From positions 1 to 44,764 of the forward strand of contig CAKRRN010000019.1 of assembly GCA_934394435.1 (NCBI GenBank): a DNA stretch of 44,764 nt. The letters run 5' to 3'. The notes beneath the pieces were generated by a model that saw nothing but the letters and a program-made list of their open reading frames with translations, made no database searches and was not told the DNA's origin. Every line of letters starts with the position of its first letter. The first letter of the stretch is position 1. Both the position numbers and the translations under genes were made by a program. Source of the DNA: an uncultured Bacteroidaceae bacterium. GTDB lineage: Bacteria; Bacteroidota; Bacteroidia; Bacteroidales; Bacteroidaceae. Shown here in pieces: positions 34,989-43,675 of the stretch.

Positions 34989-36269
34989 ATGTCCAAAAAG
35001 ATACAGCTGTTGAGCATAAGTGAAAAGGAACTTGAGGCGTGTCTGAAATGTTCGATCTGCACAGTTTACTGCCCAGTCTCTGGAGTCACAACACGCTATC
35101 CAGGACCCAAACAGGCAGGACCAGACGGAGAACGCTACCGTATGAAAGACCCTCGTTACTACGATGATAAGGCACTAAAGATGTGTCTTAACTGTAAAAG
35201 ATGCGAGGTGGCCTGTCCACAAGGAGTGCAGATTGGCGACATCATACAGAGTGCACGCATACGTTACGCTCCCTATGCACGCTCTTGGCGTCCGTTTCCA
35301 TTCCTTCGCGAAACACTCTTGTGCAACACAGATTTCGTGGGTTCAATAGCCACACACATGGCTCCTCTGGTAAACGGAGTACTTTCCGTTCCGCTTTTTA
35401 AGACCATCTTCCTGCATGGTATTATGGCCATTGACCAAAGGAGAACCATGCCGAAGTACGCTTCACAGACCTTTGAGAAATGGTACAAGAAGAACTGTGC
35501 AGAAGACCAAAAGCGCTATCCACATCAGGTCGGTTTCTTCCATGGATGTTACGTCAACTATAACTATCCTCAGTTAGGTCAAGAACTGGTGAAGGTAATG
35601 AATGCCATTGGCTACGGAGTACAGCTCCTCAAGGGAGAGAAATGCTGTGGAGTGGCAAAGATTACGAACAGTATGCCACGCGAAGCACGACGTCAGGGCG
35701 TGGCAAATATGGCAGCCATGAGACATGCTACCGCACAGGGTATGGACATCATCGCTACAGGAAGCACCTGCACCTTTACCATGCGTGAGGAATATGACCA
35801 CCTGCTGCATATTAACAACGACGTAGCACGCAAACATCTCTCGCTTGCCACAAGATACATTTTCCGCCTGGTAGAGAGCGGACAAGTAAAACTGGCTTTC
35901 CGTAAAGACTACAGACGCAGGCTGGCTTACCATACCGCTTGTCATATGGAGCGCTTGGGATGGGCCATCTACAGCACAGAACTTATCAAGATGATACCTG
36001 GTGTGGATCTCATCATGCTGGATTCGCAATGTTGCGGAATCGGAGGTACGTATGGTTTCAAAGTGGAAAACTATGGAATCTCGCAAAAGATAGGTGCCAG
36101 CCTGTTTCGCCAGATAGAAGACGCACATGCAGACTTTGTGGTGTGCGATTGCGAGACCTGCAAATGGCAGATAGAAATGTCTACACAAGCCCACGTCATG
36201 CATCCAATCTCCATCTTGGCAGAGGCTCTGGATATTGAAGAGACACGCAGGCTGAACGGTCTGGACTGA
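34989..36269 (+). CDS. glpC: Anaerobic glycerol-3-phosphate dehydrogenase, subunit C
   Basis: 426 residues. Two ferredoxin-type [4Fe-4S] motifs: C18, C21, C24, C28 and C66, C69, C72, C76, each ending in CP. Two CCG (heterodisulfide reductase-like) domains follow, with GEKCCGVAK near 217 and DSQCCGIGGTYG near 345. GlpC anchors the complex to the membrane side and hands electrons to menaquinone. It completes the glpABC set. Confidence 0.94.
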   Translation: MSKKIQLLSISEKELEACLKCSICTVYCPVSGVTTRYPGPKQAGPDGERYRMKDPRYYDDKALKMCLNCKRCEVACPQGVQIGDIIQSARIRYAPYARSWRPFPFLRETLLCNTDFVGSIATHMAPLVNGVLSVPLFKTIFLHGIMAIDQRRTMPKYASQTFEKWYKKNCAEDQKRYPHQVGFFHGCYVNYNYPQLGQELVKVMNAIGYGVQLLKGEKCCGVAKITNSMPREARRQGVANMAAMRHATAQGMDIIATGSTCTFTMREEYDHLLHINNDVARKHLSLATRYIFRLVESGQVKLAFRKDYRRRLAYHTACHMERLGWAIYSTELIKMIPGVDLIMLDSQCCGIGGTYGFKVENYGISQKIGASLFRQIEDAHADFVVCDCETCKWQIEMSTQAHVMHPISILAEALDIEETRRLNGLD

Positions 36270-36375
36270 TAGCTGAATGCTCAAGACTGAGAAAGAATGC
36301 ATTTCAGACAGAAAAAAGAAACAATTCAAATTTGATTTAATACAATCTTACTTATAATTACTACAAAATCTCGTT

Positions 36376-37707
36376 ATGGACAGAGTACAATTAGCGTTGA
36401 AAAACGCTACGCAAACACGAGCCTTGGAAATCGGACGTCAAGTGCTCGATAAAGTTCCCGATGTATTTAAAAACCAGTTTCCAAAGAAAAAAGCCGTGGT
36501 GGTGGCACATAAGGCCACATGGGCTGTAGCAGGAGAAAAGGTAGACGCTCTGCTAAGACAAGCTGGTATCGAAGTGCAGGATCCCATCATCTTTCAAGAC
36601 GATGACATGCACGCAGAATGGAAGTATATTGAGCAACTGGATGCCAAGTTGTCGCAGACAGACGCTGTGGCTGTGGCTGTGGGTTCTGGCACTATCAACG
36701 ATACAACCAAGCTCTGCTCCGACCACCAAGGTCGTCCGTATATGGTAGTAGCCACGGCGGCTTCCATGGATGGATACGTAGCCTTCGGAGCATCGATTAC
36801 CAAGGATGGTATCAAAAGTACCTACAAGTGTAACGCTCCACAGGCTGTGGTGGCTGACGTGGAAGTATTAGCTACCGCACCCGCCAGTATGACTGCCAGC
36901 GGATATGCTGACCTCATGGCCAAGGTGCCCGCTGGAGCCGATTGGATTGTGGCTGACGTGCTGGGCATAGAGCCTATTGACCCAACGCCCTGGAGCATTG
37001 TGCAAGGCGGATTACATGATGCACTCTCTGCTCCTGCAGCTTGTAAGGATGGTGAACCCAAAGCTCTTCAGGCATTGGCAGAGGGACTTATGCTTGGCGG
37101 TTTTGCCATGCAAGCATATCCAGCCTCCAGCCGTCCTGCCAGCGGAGCCGAGCATCAGATTAGTCACATGCTCAACATGGACCACTTTGTAATGTCCAAT
37201 GGACAGGCACCTTCACATGGCTTTCAGGTAAGTATAGGCACTATTGTCTCACTCTTCTTCTACGAACAGTTGCTCAAGATTGACTTGAAGGAATTGGATA
37301 TTGACCGTATGGTCGAAAACTGGCCATCGTTAGAAGAGCAGAAAAGACAATCGCTTACCATGTTCAAAGACTCCGATTTCCCCACTTTTGCAGCAGGAGA
37401 GATCGCTGCGAAATACTCAACTCCCGAAGAGCTAAGGCATCATTTTGAAATCATGCGCGACAGACAAGATGAGTTGAAGGAACGTCTGAACAAACAACTG
37501 CTGACTGTGGACCAAGCCATAGAACATCTGAAAGCCGTAGGTGCCCCCATACATCCAAGAGACATAGACCTGTCTCCGCAGCAGATGAGAAGCACCATTA
37601 TACGTGCCCAGCAGATACGTCGTCGGTACACTATCTTCGATGTGGCTGTGCGTTTGGGCACAATGGAACAATGGGCAGACCGACTGATGAAAAGTTATTT
37701 CGCATAA
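36376..37707 (+). CDS. sn-glycerol-1-phosphate dehydrogenase (AraM/EgsA type)
   Basis: 443 residues. NAD(P)-binding GSGTINDTTK at 103-112, ATAASMDGYVA at 127-137, metal ligands D179 (YADLMAKVPAGADW), H260 (RPASGAEHQISH) and H281 (PSHGFQVSIGT). These match B. subtilis AraM and archaeal EgsA, metal-dependent enzymes interconverting dihydroxyacetone phosphate and sn-glycerol-1-phosphate, the enantiomer used in archaeal lipids. The family sequence fit is strong; direction in vivo is not known. It lies 106 bp after glpC and 40 bp before a GlpT-like transporter gene, so I infer catabolism or interconversion of glycerophosphate. A general iron alcohol dehydrogenase is a less likely alternative. Confidence 0.9.
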   Translation: MDRVQLALKNATQTRALEIGRQVLDKVPDVFKNQFPKKKAVVVAHKATWAVAGEKVDALLRQAGIEVQDPIIFQDDDMHAEWKYIEQLDAKLSQTDAVAVAVGSGTINDTTKLCSDHQGRPYMVVATAASMDGYVAFGASITKDGIKSTYKCNAPQAVVADVEVLATAPASMTASGYADLMAKVPAGADWIVADVLGIEPIDPTPWSIVQGGLHDALSAPAACKDGEPKALQALAEGLMLGGFAMQAYPASSRPASGAEHQISHMLNMDHFVMSNGQAPSHGFQVSIGTIVSLFFYEQLLKIDLKELDIDRMVENWPSLEEQKRQSLTMFKDSDFPTFAAGEIAAKYSTPEELRHHFEIMRDRQDELKERLNKQLLTVDQAIEHLKAVGAPIHPRDIDLSPQQMRSTIIRAQQIRRRYTIFDVAVRLGTMEQWADRLMKSYFA

Positions 37708-37747
37708 TATTTTGCCGAAAAGCAAAACATATTCATAAGATTACAAT

Positions 37748-39202
37748 ATGGCAACAAATAAAAAAAGTTTCTTATATTGGCAATGGCGTACCATCATCGT
37801 TACAATGGTAGGCTATGCGTTATTTTATTTTGTTCGCAAGAACTTCTCATTTGCAATCCCTGGTCTTAGTGCTGAGTATGGCATTACGAAGACCAGCTTT
37901 GGTATCATTATGACACTTGTGACCGTTGTTTATGGTCTCAGCCGATTCCTCAATGGCTTCATGGCAGACCGCATGAATGCACGTTACCACATGGCCATCG
38001 GACTTCTGCTCTGTGCTATTGCCAACTATGCATTTGGATTTGGAGCGGACATCAGTACACTCATAACGGGCGAGACATCAGGGCCTCAGTTTACAAACAT
38101 GATGGTACTTGTGTTTGGCATTATCCTTTTGCTCAACAATTTCTTTCAAGGTAGTGGTTTTCCTCCTTGCGCACGACTGCTCAGCCATTGGATTCCATCA
38201 AATGAACTTGCCACCAAGATGTCTGTTTGGAATACCTCACACTCCGTTGGAGCTAGTATAGTGGCTATCCTTTGTGGTTATGTAATGGGTACATTGGGAA
38301 CCAATATGACAGCGAATCCTGAAATAGTCGCATCCATTGCTGCCAATCTCCATGTGGATATGGCTGATGCCGACCGTATACAAAGTGTGATTGACTCTGC
38401 TGCCCACTATGGTGCATGGCGTTGGTGTTTCTGGATTCCTGCCACCATTGCCTTGGCTGGTTCTTTATTCATCTTTACCTTCCTTCGTGACACCCCGTCT
38501 TCTGTTGGTCTTGAAGAAATTCACAAAGTGAACAAGAAGGGTAGTGAAGGGGGAGCCGAATACAAGGCTTTCCTCCGCAAGATGGTATTCAGAAATCGTT
38601 GGATATGGATTCTTGCCATTTCTAACTTTCTCGTATATATAGTACGCTTTGCGGTACTCGACTGGGGACCAACATTCCTCAAAGAGGCTCGAGGCATGAG
38701 CCTTTCACACGCAGGATGGACAGTGGCTGTATTTGAGATATTTGGCATCTTGGGCACCCTCTTCTTCGGATGGGTTACAGATCGCTACCTGCAGGGACGC
38801 GCCCATCGTACGTGCCTTTTCTGTATGCTTGGCGTGGCAGCTTTCATGGCTATCTTCCTTATGTTACCTGCCCAGACACCTGCGTGGCTGATGGTGATCG
38901 TATTGGCTATGGCTGGTTTCTGTATCTATGGTCCTCAAGCTCTTATCGGTATCGCTGCAGCCAACCAGGCAACCAATCGTGCTGCAGCCACAGCAAACGG
39001 TTTCGTGGGACTCTTTGGCTATGCCAGCGGACTGGTTTCTGGCATTGGAGTCGGTATGTTTGTCGACCTGATGAATACCGTAAATCCTGAGCACAGTTGG
39101 GACTATGTATTCATGGGCATGATAGGTGTGGCACTTTTGGGAGTTATTACATTCAGTACAATGTGGAAGGCAAAAGCAGACGGATATGGATCAGAAAATT
39201 AA
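37748..39202 (+). CDS. glpT: GlpT-like organophosphate:phosphate antiporter (MFS, OPA family)
   Basis: 484 residues, about 12 membrane segments. YFVRKNFSFAIP near 27-38 keeps the substrate-phosphate Arg of helix 1, VWNTSHSVGAS near 158 keeps the His of helix 5, and VYIVRFAVLDWGPTFLKE near 297 keeps the Arg of helix 7. These align with E. coli GlpT Arg45, His165 and Arg269. The family exchanges phosphate for glycerol-3-phosphate or sugar phosphates. The glp setting favours glycerophosphate; UhpC/UhpT-like specificity is the alternative. The stop codon overlaps the next gene by 17 bp. Confidence 0.87.
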   Translation: MATNKKSFLYWQWRTIIVTMVGYALFYFVRKNFSFAIPGLSAEYGITKTSFGIIMTLVTVVYGLSRFLNGFMADRMNARYHMAIGLLLCAIANYAFGFGADISTLITGETSGPQFTNMMVLVFGIILLLNNFFQGSGFPPCARLLSHWIPSNELATKMSVWNTSHSVGASIVAILCGYVMGTLGTNMTANPEIVASIAANLHVDMADADRIQSVIDSAAHYGAWRWCFWIPATIALAGSLFIFTFLRDTPSSVGLEEIHKVNKKGSEGGAEYKAFLRKMVFRNRWIWILAISNFLVYIVRFAVLDWGPTFLKEARGMSLSHAGWTVAVFEIFGILGTLFFGWVTDRYLQGRAHRTCLFCMLGVAAFMAIFLMLPAQTPAWLMVIVLAMAGFCIYGPQALIGIAAANQATNRAAATANGFVGLFGYASGLVSGIGVGMFVDLMNTVNPEHSWDYVFMGMIGVALLGVITFSTMWKAKADGYGSEN

Positions 39203-40016
39203 AGAATTACTGAAAGGTGTACGCCATGTGGCACTTGATATGGACGGCACTATCTACATGGGAAACAAACTCTTCCCCTTTACAATCCCCTTTCTGGAAG
39301 GACTGGGCAAACTGGGTATCACTTATTCCTTCTTGACCAACAATCCCAGCAAGAGCATCGATGCATACTTGCAGAAGTTGGAGCACATGGGTATTCATGC
39401 CACAGAAAAGGAGATCTACAATACCACCATAGCCACCATTGACTATATTCATGCACACTATCCAAAGGCCAAGAAATTATTCCTGCTGGGAACTCCAAGC
39501 ATGACCGAACAGTTTATTAAAGCAGGGTTTATTTCTACGGAAGATGACCCCAATGATGTACCAGATATTATAGTAGCTGCGTTCGACATGACACTCACTT
39601 ACAGTAGAGCGTGCAGAGCAGCATGGTGGATTAAACAAGGACTGCCTTATATCGCAACTAACCCGGATTTTGTATGCCCAACTAACGAGTCAACCATACT
39701 AATCGATTGTGGAAGCATATGCCGTATGTTGGAGACAGCAGGAGGACGCAAGCCAGACATCACACTTGGCAAGCCTGACCCTAACATGCTGGTGGGCATA
39801 CAACAGCAAATGGGGCTCAAAGCAGAGGAAATTTGCATGGTTGGTGACCGTATATATACAGATATTGCAATGGCACATAATGCAGGAGCCGTAGGCTGTC
39901 TGGTACTCTCAGGAGAAACCACCTTAGAGGTGGCGCACCAAGCTCCACGCCAACCAGACCTAATTGCTCGCGACATTGAGCAATTAGGTGAGTGGTTGGC
40001 TGAGAGCAGAGCTTGA
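39186..40016 (+). CDS. HAD-IIA family phosphatase (NagD/AraL-like)
   Basis: 276 residues from ATG 39186, overlapping the transporter gene by 17 bp, so translation is probably coupled. Motif I is LDMDGTIYMG (about 17-26), motif II TNNPSKS, then LGKPDPNM and MVGDRIYTDIAMA as motifs III and IV, with a C2a cap between. The family dephosphorylates small sugar phosphates, glycerol phosphate or phosphoglycolate. In B. subtilis the HAD-IIA enzyme AraL lies beside AraM in one operon; here the same two families share an operon. I infer that it acts on glycerophosphate or a by-product of the pathway. Confidence 0.9.
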   Translation: MDQKIKELLKGVRHVALDMDGTIYMGNKLFPFTIPFLEGLGKLGITYSFLTNNPSKSIDAYLQKLEHMGIHATEKEIYNTTIATIDYIHAHYPKAKKLFLLGTPSMTEQFIKAGFISTEDDPNDVPDIIVAAFDMTLTYSRACRAAWWIKQGLPYIATNPDFVCPTNESTILIDCGSICRMLETAGGRKPDITLGKPDPNMLVGIQQQMGLKAEEICMVGDRIYTDIAMAHNAGAVGCLVLSGETTLEVAHQAPRQPDLIARDIEQLGEWLAESRA

Positions 40017-40100
40017 CAAGATAAATAAATGATATTTATCAAAACCACTCCAGACACATCTCTACGAAATCTTCAGATTTTAATCCTGTAAGAATCGAGC

Positions 40101-40151
40101 AAGCCGTATCATACTCTTCTACTTTAGAAGAAATGATACGGCTTTTTTTTG
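40101..40151 (+). terminator. Strong terminator of the fhs-glp operon
   Basis: AGCCGTATCAT (40102-40112) pairs with ATGATACGGCT (40133-40143), 11 bp, and runs into a T tract. The loop contains a second small stem (TCTTCT/AGAAGA). Confidence 0.85.
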
Positions 40152-40238
40152 TACGCTCGACACAAGTATTGTCTAACATTAGTATTTGCCTCCTGCTATA
40201 TTTTTTGGGGAAAAAGAGCCAATAATAGTTTTTTTTGT

Positions 40239-40246
40239 TAATTTTG
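40239..40246 (+). promoter_or_regulatory. Lipoprotein gene promoter, -7 element
   Basis: TAATTTTG matches TAnnTTTG and lies 45 bp before ATG 40292. Confidence 0.6.
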
Positions 40247-40291
40247 CAGATATAAAAGAAAGCAGACTTTTATTCACAAAAATCAAAATAT

Positions 40292-41452
40292 ATGAATTTC
40301 AAAAGAATTTGTCCTGCCCTGTTTGCTATTACATTAGGCTTGACAATCCCAGTACTCTCTTCTTGTAGCGATGATGACGACAACAAGAATGATAAGAGCA
40401 AAGTGGAACGCTATTCAGCTGACGCAGCCAAAACTTATTTTCATGACGTGTTCGCCGAAAGTTTTGAGAAACTTCAAAATATAGATGTAAGCGAGACACA
40501 GTTTGGTGCCCTCCAGAGCATCTATACTTATTTCCATGAGACGTATGCCACCTATTCCATCGATGGCGACTCTCAGGTGTTCACAGTCAGGGAACTCTCT
40601 GAGAAACTGAAGAAGGTATTCAACGGCGACGTGAGCAAGAGTGAAGTTATATCCAGATTGAATGCTGTGGCTGGTACCTATACTCCTGATGAGACTACAA
40701 AGAAATGGGTGAAGACAGAAGAAACCCCAGGCAACATAAAACTCATGTTCAAGGACAAGGATGGAAAGGATGCCTGCATCAATGTTGGCTGGACTAATTT
40801 AGGTGAGAAGAACGGTGCCATATCGCAGTGTATCACAGGCAATAATTTGGATCTTACCATTTATCTGCTTGACGTCACCGATGAGAACTATGCCTCTGTG
40901 TTGAAAGTGAAGCTTGGGCGTATGAGCATGGCATCCACTACAATGACAACCAGCAACAGCGAAGTTAAAACCACCATCGTCAATATCGACAACAAGCCTA
41001 TCGTCACCAGCACCAAGACATCAAGTGGCAAGTTGCTCAACGATGTTGTGCTTGGCAACAACGAGTATGAGAAGGTGCTCAACAAGACTAATTATCTCGA
41101 CAAGATAATTGTGGTGCGCACCAACAAAAACTATAAAGCAGTAAAAGATGCAGCCACAAAGAAGTACGCTTCTCAGGAAGAGCAGTTTCAGGCCATCGCT
41201 GATGCTTTGAACACCAATGTCAACAGTGACGTCTATGACACTCAGGGCAAGTATCTTTTCAATGTTAAGAATGCTGTCAAGAAGGATGGCGCCAACTCTT
41301 TGCTGGTAAATAAGTTTATTGCAGCTGACGGTACCGTTTTCATGTGGGATGACTTCTTCTATAATAATGATAAAAAGAATACCTTCTACGAAAGACTGAC
41401 TCATATTCTTCAGATGATTAAGAATATGGGGGCTGATATGGGAACATTGTAA
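40292..41452 (+). CDS. Hypothetical lipoprotein
   Basis: 386 residues. A lipoprotein signal peptide ends at the lipobox LSSC with Cys25, followed by SDDDDNKND. An acidic stretch after the Cys is common for Bacteroidetes lipoproteins sent to the cell surface. The mature part is Lys/Asp/Thr-rich with no recognised domain: an N-terminal helical region (about 40-125), then beta-rich sequence containing FKDKDGKDACINVGW and KTTIVNIDNKPIVTSTK. The gene has its own promoter and terminator and stands alone. I do not recognise its function. Confidence 0.85.
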   Translation: MNFKRICPALFAITLGLTIPVLSSCSDDDDNKNDKSKVERYSADAAKTYFHDVFAESFEKLQNIDVSETQFGALQSIYTYFHETYATYSIDGDSQVFTVRELSEKLKKVFNGDVSKSEVISRLNAVAGTYTPDETTKKWVKTEETPGNIKLMFKDKDGKDACINVGWTNLGEKNGAISQCITGNNLDLTIYLLDVTDENYASVLKVKLGRMSMASTTMTTSNSEVKTTIVNIDNKPIVTSTKTSSGKLLNDVVLGNNEYEKVLNKTNYLDKIIVVRTNKNYKAVKDAATKKYASQEEQFQAIADALNTNVNSDVYDTQGKYLFNVKNAVKKDGANSLLVNKFIAADGTVFMWDDFFYNNDKKNTFYERLTHILQMIKNMGADMGTL

Positions 41453-41473
41453 GCTATATAAGGCCGTATATAG

Positions 41474-41513
41474 TGGGCATGACGATTGATAGATTGTCAT
41501 GCCCATTTTTTTT
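41474..41513 (+). terminator. Lipoprotein gene terminator
   Basis: TGGGCATGAC (41474-41483) pairs with GTCATGCCCA (41496-41505) and is followed by eight T. Confidence 0.9.
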
Positions 41514-41538
41514 GTATGCGCTCGGCATGAGCCGAAAC

Positions 41539-41983
41539 AGCTCTGTTTATTTTCCTAGTTGGAGAAAAATATTTTCTCAGTTAGGAAAAAAGAAAAGGCC
41601 TATTATAATGGTCCACTATTACCGTTTCATAAAATGGATAGTGCGTCTACCTTTTTACTGTTTATGTTAGTGAGAAAACGTATCTACGGAAATCAATAAA
41701 AAGTCACTCTAAAAAGTAAGCCGTCTTCATAGGCCAACGAAGCTGGCTTCATTAGCCATTGAAGCCAGCTTCAATGGCCATTGAAGACTATATTACTTGA
41801 ACATTGAATATTTAACACTTAATACCTATTACTTTCTATACTCCCTTACCATTTATCCCAAATCGGTCTAATGACCGATTCGGGTTTATTCTTACTCGTG
41901 AAAACAATTGATTCTATTAGTCTGTCCGCACTAAATTCCTGCTGAACCAAGGTTATATATGCCTAATCCCCTTATCGGGTGAG
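41539..41983 (+). repeat. Dispersed non-coding element, copy B
   Basis: 41539-41797 matches copy A at 17738-17995. The right end TTATCGGGTGAG (41972-41983), preceded by a TATATATGC and TAAT context, also matches copy A, but about 130 bp of extra sequence lies between the array and this end. The left inverted-repeat end seen in copy A is absent. A near-copy of the right end, TTATCGTGTGAG, lies at 42002-42013. Confidence 0.7.
41718..41795 (+). repeat. 22-bp tandem repeat array in copy B
   Basis: Units at 41718-41739, 41740-41761 and 41762-41783, then a partial unit from 41784. Number, phase and flanks equal those of copy A, yet the units differ in sequence between copies, including AAGCTGGCTT versus AAGCCAGCTT. 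Confidence 0.75.
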
Positions 41984-42022
41984 CTATTATTTCCTCTTAG
42001 CTTATCGTGTGAGCCGAAAAAT

Positions 42023-42110
42023 AGGTATCCTAAGATACTTGCCTAAGTATCCTAAGATACTTTGCAAAGTAATATAGGATACTTTGAGAAGTAATATAAG
42101 ATACTTTTTG
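42023..42110 (+). repeat. Second 22-bp tandem array with palindromic units
   Basis: Four units at 42023-42044, 42045-42066, 42067-42088 and 42089-42110, with a partial fifth. The best unit reads AAGTATCCTAAGATACTT plus four bases; the 18-bp core is a near-perfect palindrome. Sequence is unrelated to the arrays at 17914 and 41718, but the period is the same. Confidence 0.8.
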
Positions 42111-42276
42111 AAGTATCCTTTGCCTGTGAGTAAAACCACGAACAAAGGATTAGTCATGAGCTGTGTGAACAGCGGCTGCGCATACACTTCCCAGACGCTT
42201 TTCTGACTTGAGCCAAAGTAGATAAAAAAATGAGGTTTACTGAGTTAAACGTAAGTTAGCTCTTCCTGTCCTTCTT

Positions 42277-43665
42277 TTATTGCTTTTTCTTTTCAATCAC
42301 TTTGATTTTCAGAATCCGTCGGTTGTCCATCTCTGTGACCTCAAATGTGAAATGATCATAGTCCGTACGCTCGTGCAATTGTGGGAAATCCCCCTTGATT
42401 TCGAGCAGCAGTCCAGCCAAAGTGTCTGCTTCTCCTTCCGCTTGCTGGAAATAGTCATCGGGCAGGTTGAATATCTTTAGGAAGTCAGACAGGAGGGTTT
42501 TCCCCTCGAAGATATAGGTATTTTGGTTCAGCTTTTGATAGGGTTTTTCTTCCTCGTCGTATTCGTCGTTGATTTCTCCTACGATTTCTTCTATGATATC
42601 CTCCATGGTGACGATGCCACTTGTACCTCCGAACTCGTCTACAACGATGGCAATGTGTACTTTATTACTTTGGAAATCTCGTAGCAGATCGTCAATCATC
42701 TTTGTTTCTGGTACAAAGTAAGGAGGTCTGATGAGACTTTGCCACCGGAAATGTGCTGGCTTGTTTAGATGTGGCAGGAGGTCTTTAATGTAGAGTACTC
42801 CCTTTATATTGTCTTGCGTGCCTTGGTAGACTGGTATACGGCTGTAGTTGTTCTCCACAATGCATTTGAGCACTTGTGGAAAAGGAGTCTGCATGTCGAG
42901 GTCGACAATGTCCATTCGGCTTGTCATCACCTCACGTGCCATTTCACCTCCGAAGCGTATGATTCCGTGAAGCATGCTGCTCTCCTGAGCGATGTCCTTC
43001 TGATCTGTCAGTTCCATAGCCTTCTCTAAATCATCGACGGTGAGACTTTGGTTATTGGCGTGTATCAGATGCTCGGTAACAATCTTGCTCTTGATGAGCA
43101 GGATGCTCATCGGACGGCACACTTTGCAGAGGAATTTAAGTGTTGGGGCAGAGAAGCGTGCGAAGCGTAATGCGTGTTGTGCACTGTAAATTTTAGGAGT
43201 GACCTCACCAAAGAAGAGAAGCAGAAAGGTGAGAAAGACCGTCATACATAAGTATTCCAGCCATTCGGCAACTCCAAAGTCGACAGTGCTTAAAATGGCA
43301 TAGTTGAGAAGGATAACGATGGCAACGTTCACAAGATTGTTGCAAATAAGTATTGTTGCCAACAGAAGTTCCGAATCTTCGCGCAAAGTCTTCACCTTGC
43401 TATCGGCAGGAGAATGCTCATCCTCAAGTTCGTCTAACTCTGCCGGACTGAGGCTGAAGAAGGCTGTCTCACTTGCTGACACAAATGCCGAGCATAACAG
43501 CAGAGCGAGGGAAAGTATAATTGCCACGCACACCCCTGTTGTTGGAGGAGTGAGGGTGATGGATGATAGGGCATCAAGAAGCGGTTGCCAAATATCTTGT
43601 GTTATCAAAGTCGTGTATGTATAAGAAAAAAATAGTCTTAAAGTAAAATTGTATATAGAAATCAA
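42277..43665 (-). CDS. gldE: GldE-like CNNM/CBS-domain membrane protein
   Basis: 462 residues. The DUF21/CNNM membrane domain has segments near 46-68, 105-128 and 136-158 (FVSASETAFFSLSPAELDELE, FFGEVTPKIY). A CBS pair (about 235-355) contains MTSRMDIVDLD and DEFGGTSGIVTMEDIIEEIVGEI. A CorC_HlyC domain closes the chain (about 375-458). The gene order mutY-ssb-gldE is the one described for gldE in Bacteroidetes. GldE is linked to gliding in motile species; related proteins move or sense divalent cations. In a probably non-gliding organism a transport or envelope role is more likely. It starts 10 bp after the ssb stop. Confidence 0.88.
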   Translation of the reverse strand: MISIYNFTLRLFFSYTYTTLITQDIWQPLLDALSSITLTPPTTGVCVAIILSLALLLCSAFVSASETAFFSLSPAELDELEDEHSPADSKVKTLREDSELLLATILICNNLVNVAIVILLNYAILSTVDFGVAEWLEYLCMTVFLTFLLLFFGEVTPKIYSAQHALRFARFSAPTLKFLCKVCRPMSILLIKSKIVTEHLIHANNQSLTVDDLEKAMELTDQKDIAQESSMLHGIIRFGGEMAREVMTSRMDIVDLDMQTPFPQVLKCIVENNYSRIPVYQGTQDNIKGVLYIKDLLPHLNKPAHFRWQSLIRPPYFVPETKMIDDLLRDFQSNKVHIAIVVDEFGGTSGIVTMEDIIEEIVGEINDEYDEEEKPYQKLNQNTYIFEGKTLLSDFLKIFNLPDDYFQQAEGEADTLAGLLLEIKGDFPQLHERTDYDHFTFEVTEMDNRRILKIKVIEKKKQ

Positions 43666-43675
43666 GACTTAAGGG

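Larger units (their letters stand above)
41453..42276. other. 824-bp gene-free gap with terminator and repeats
   Basis: It holds the lipoprotein terminator (41474-41513), copy B of the dispersed element with its 22-bp array, an 8-bp-stem hairpin at 41861-41880, two end-like repeats (41972-41983, 42002-42013) and a second, unrelated 22-bp array (42023-42110). No gene is supported; a 61-codon minus frame at 42002-42187 is made largely of repeat sequence. Confidence 0.75.

Noticed and set aside
35574..36329. 251-codon antisense frame within glpC
   Set aside because: Lies opposite the conserved iron-sulfur protein; no motif of its own.
42002..42187. 61-codon minus-strand frame at the 22-bp array
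   Set aside because: Arises from tandem repeat DNA; no start context or homologue expected.
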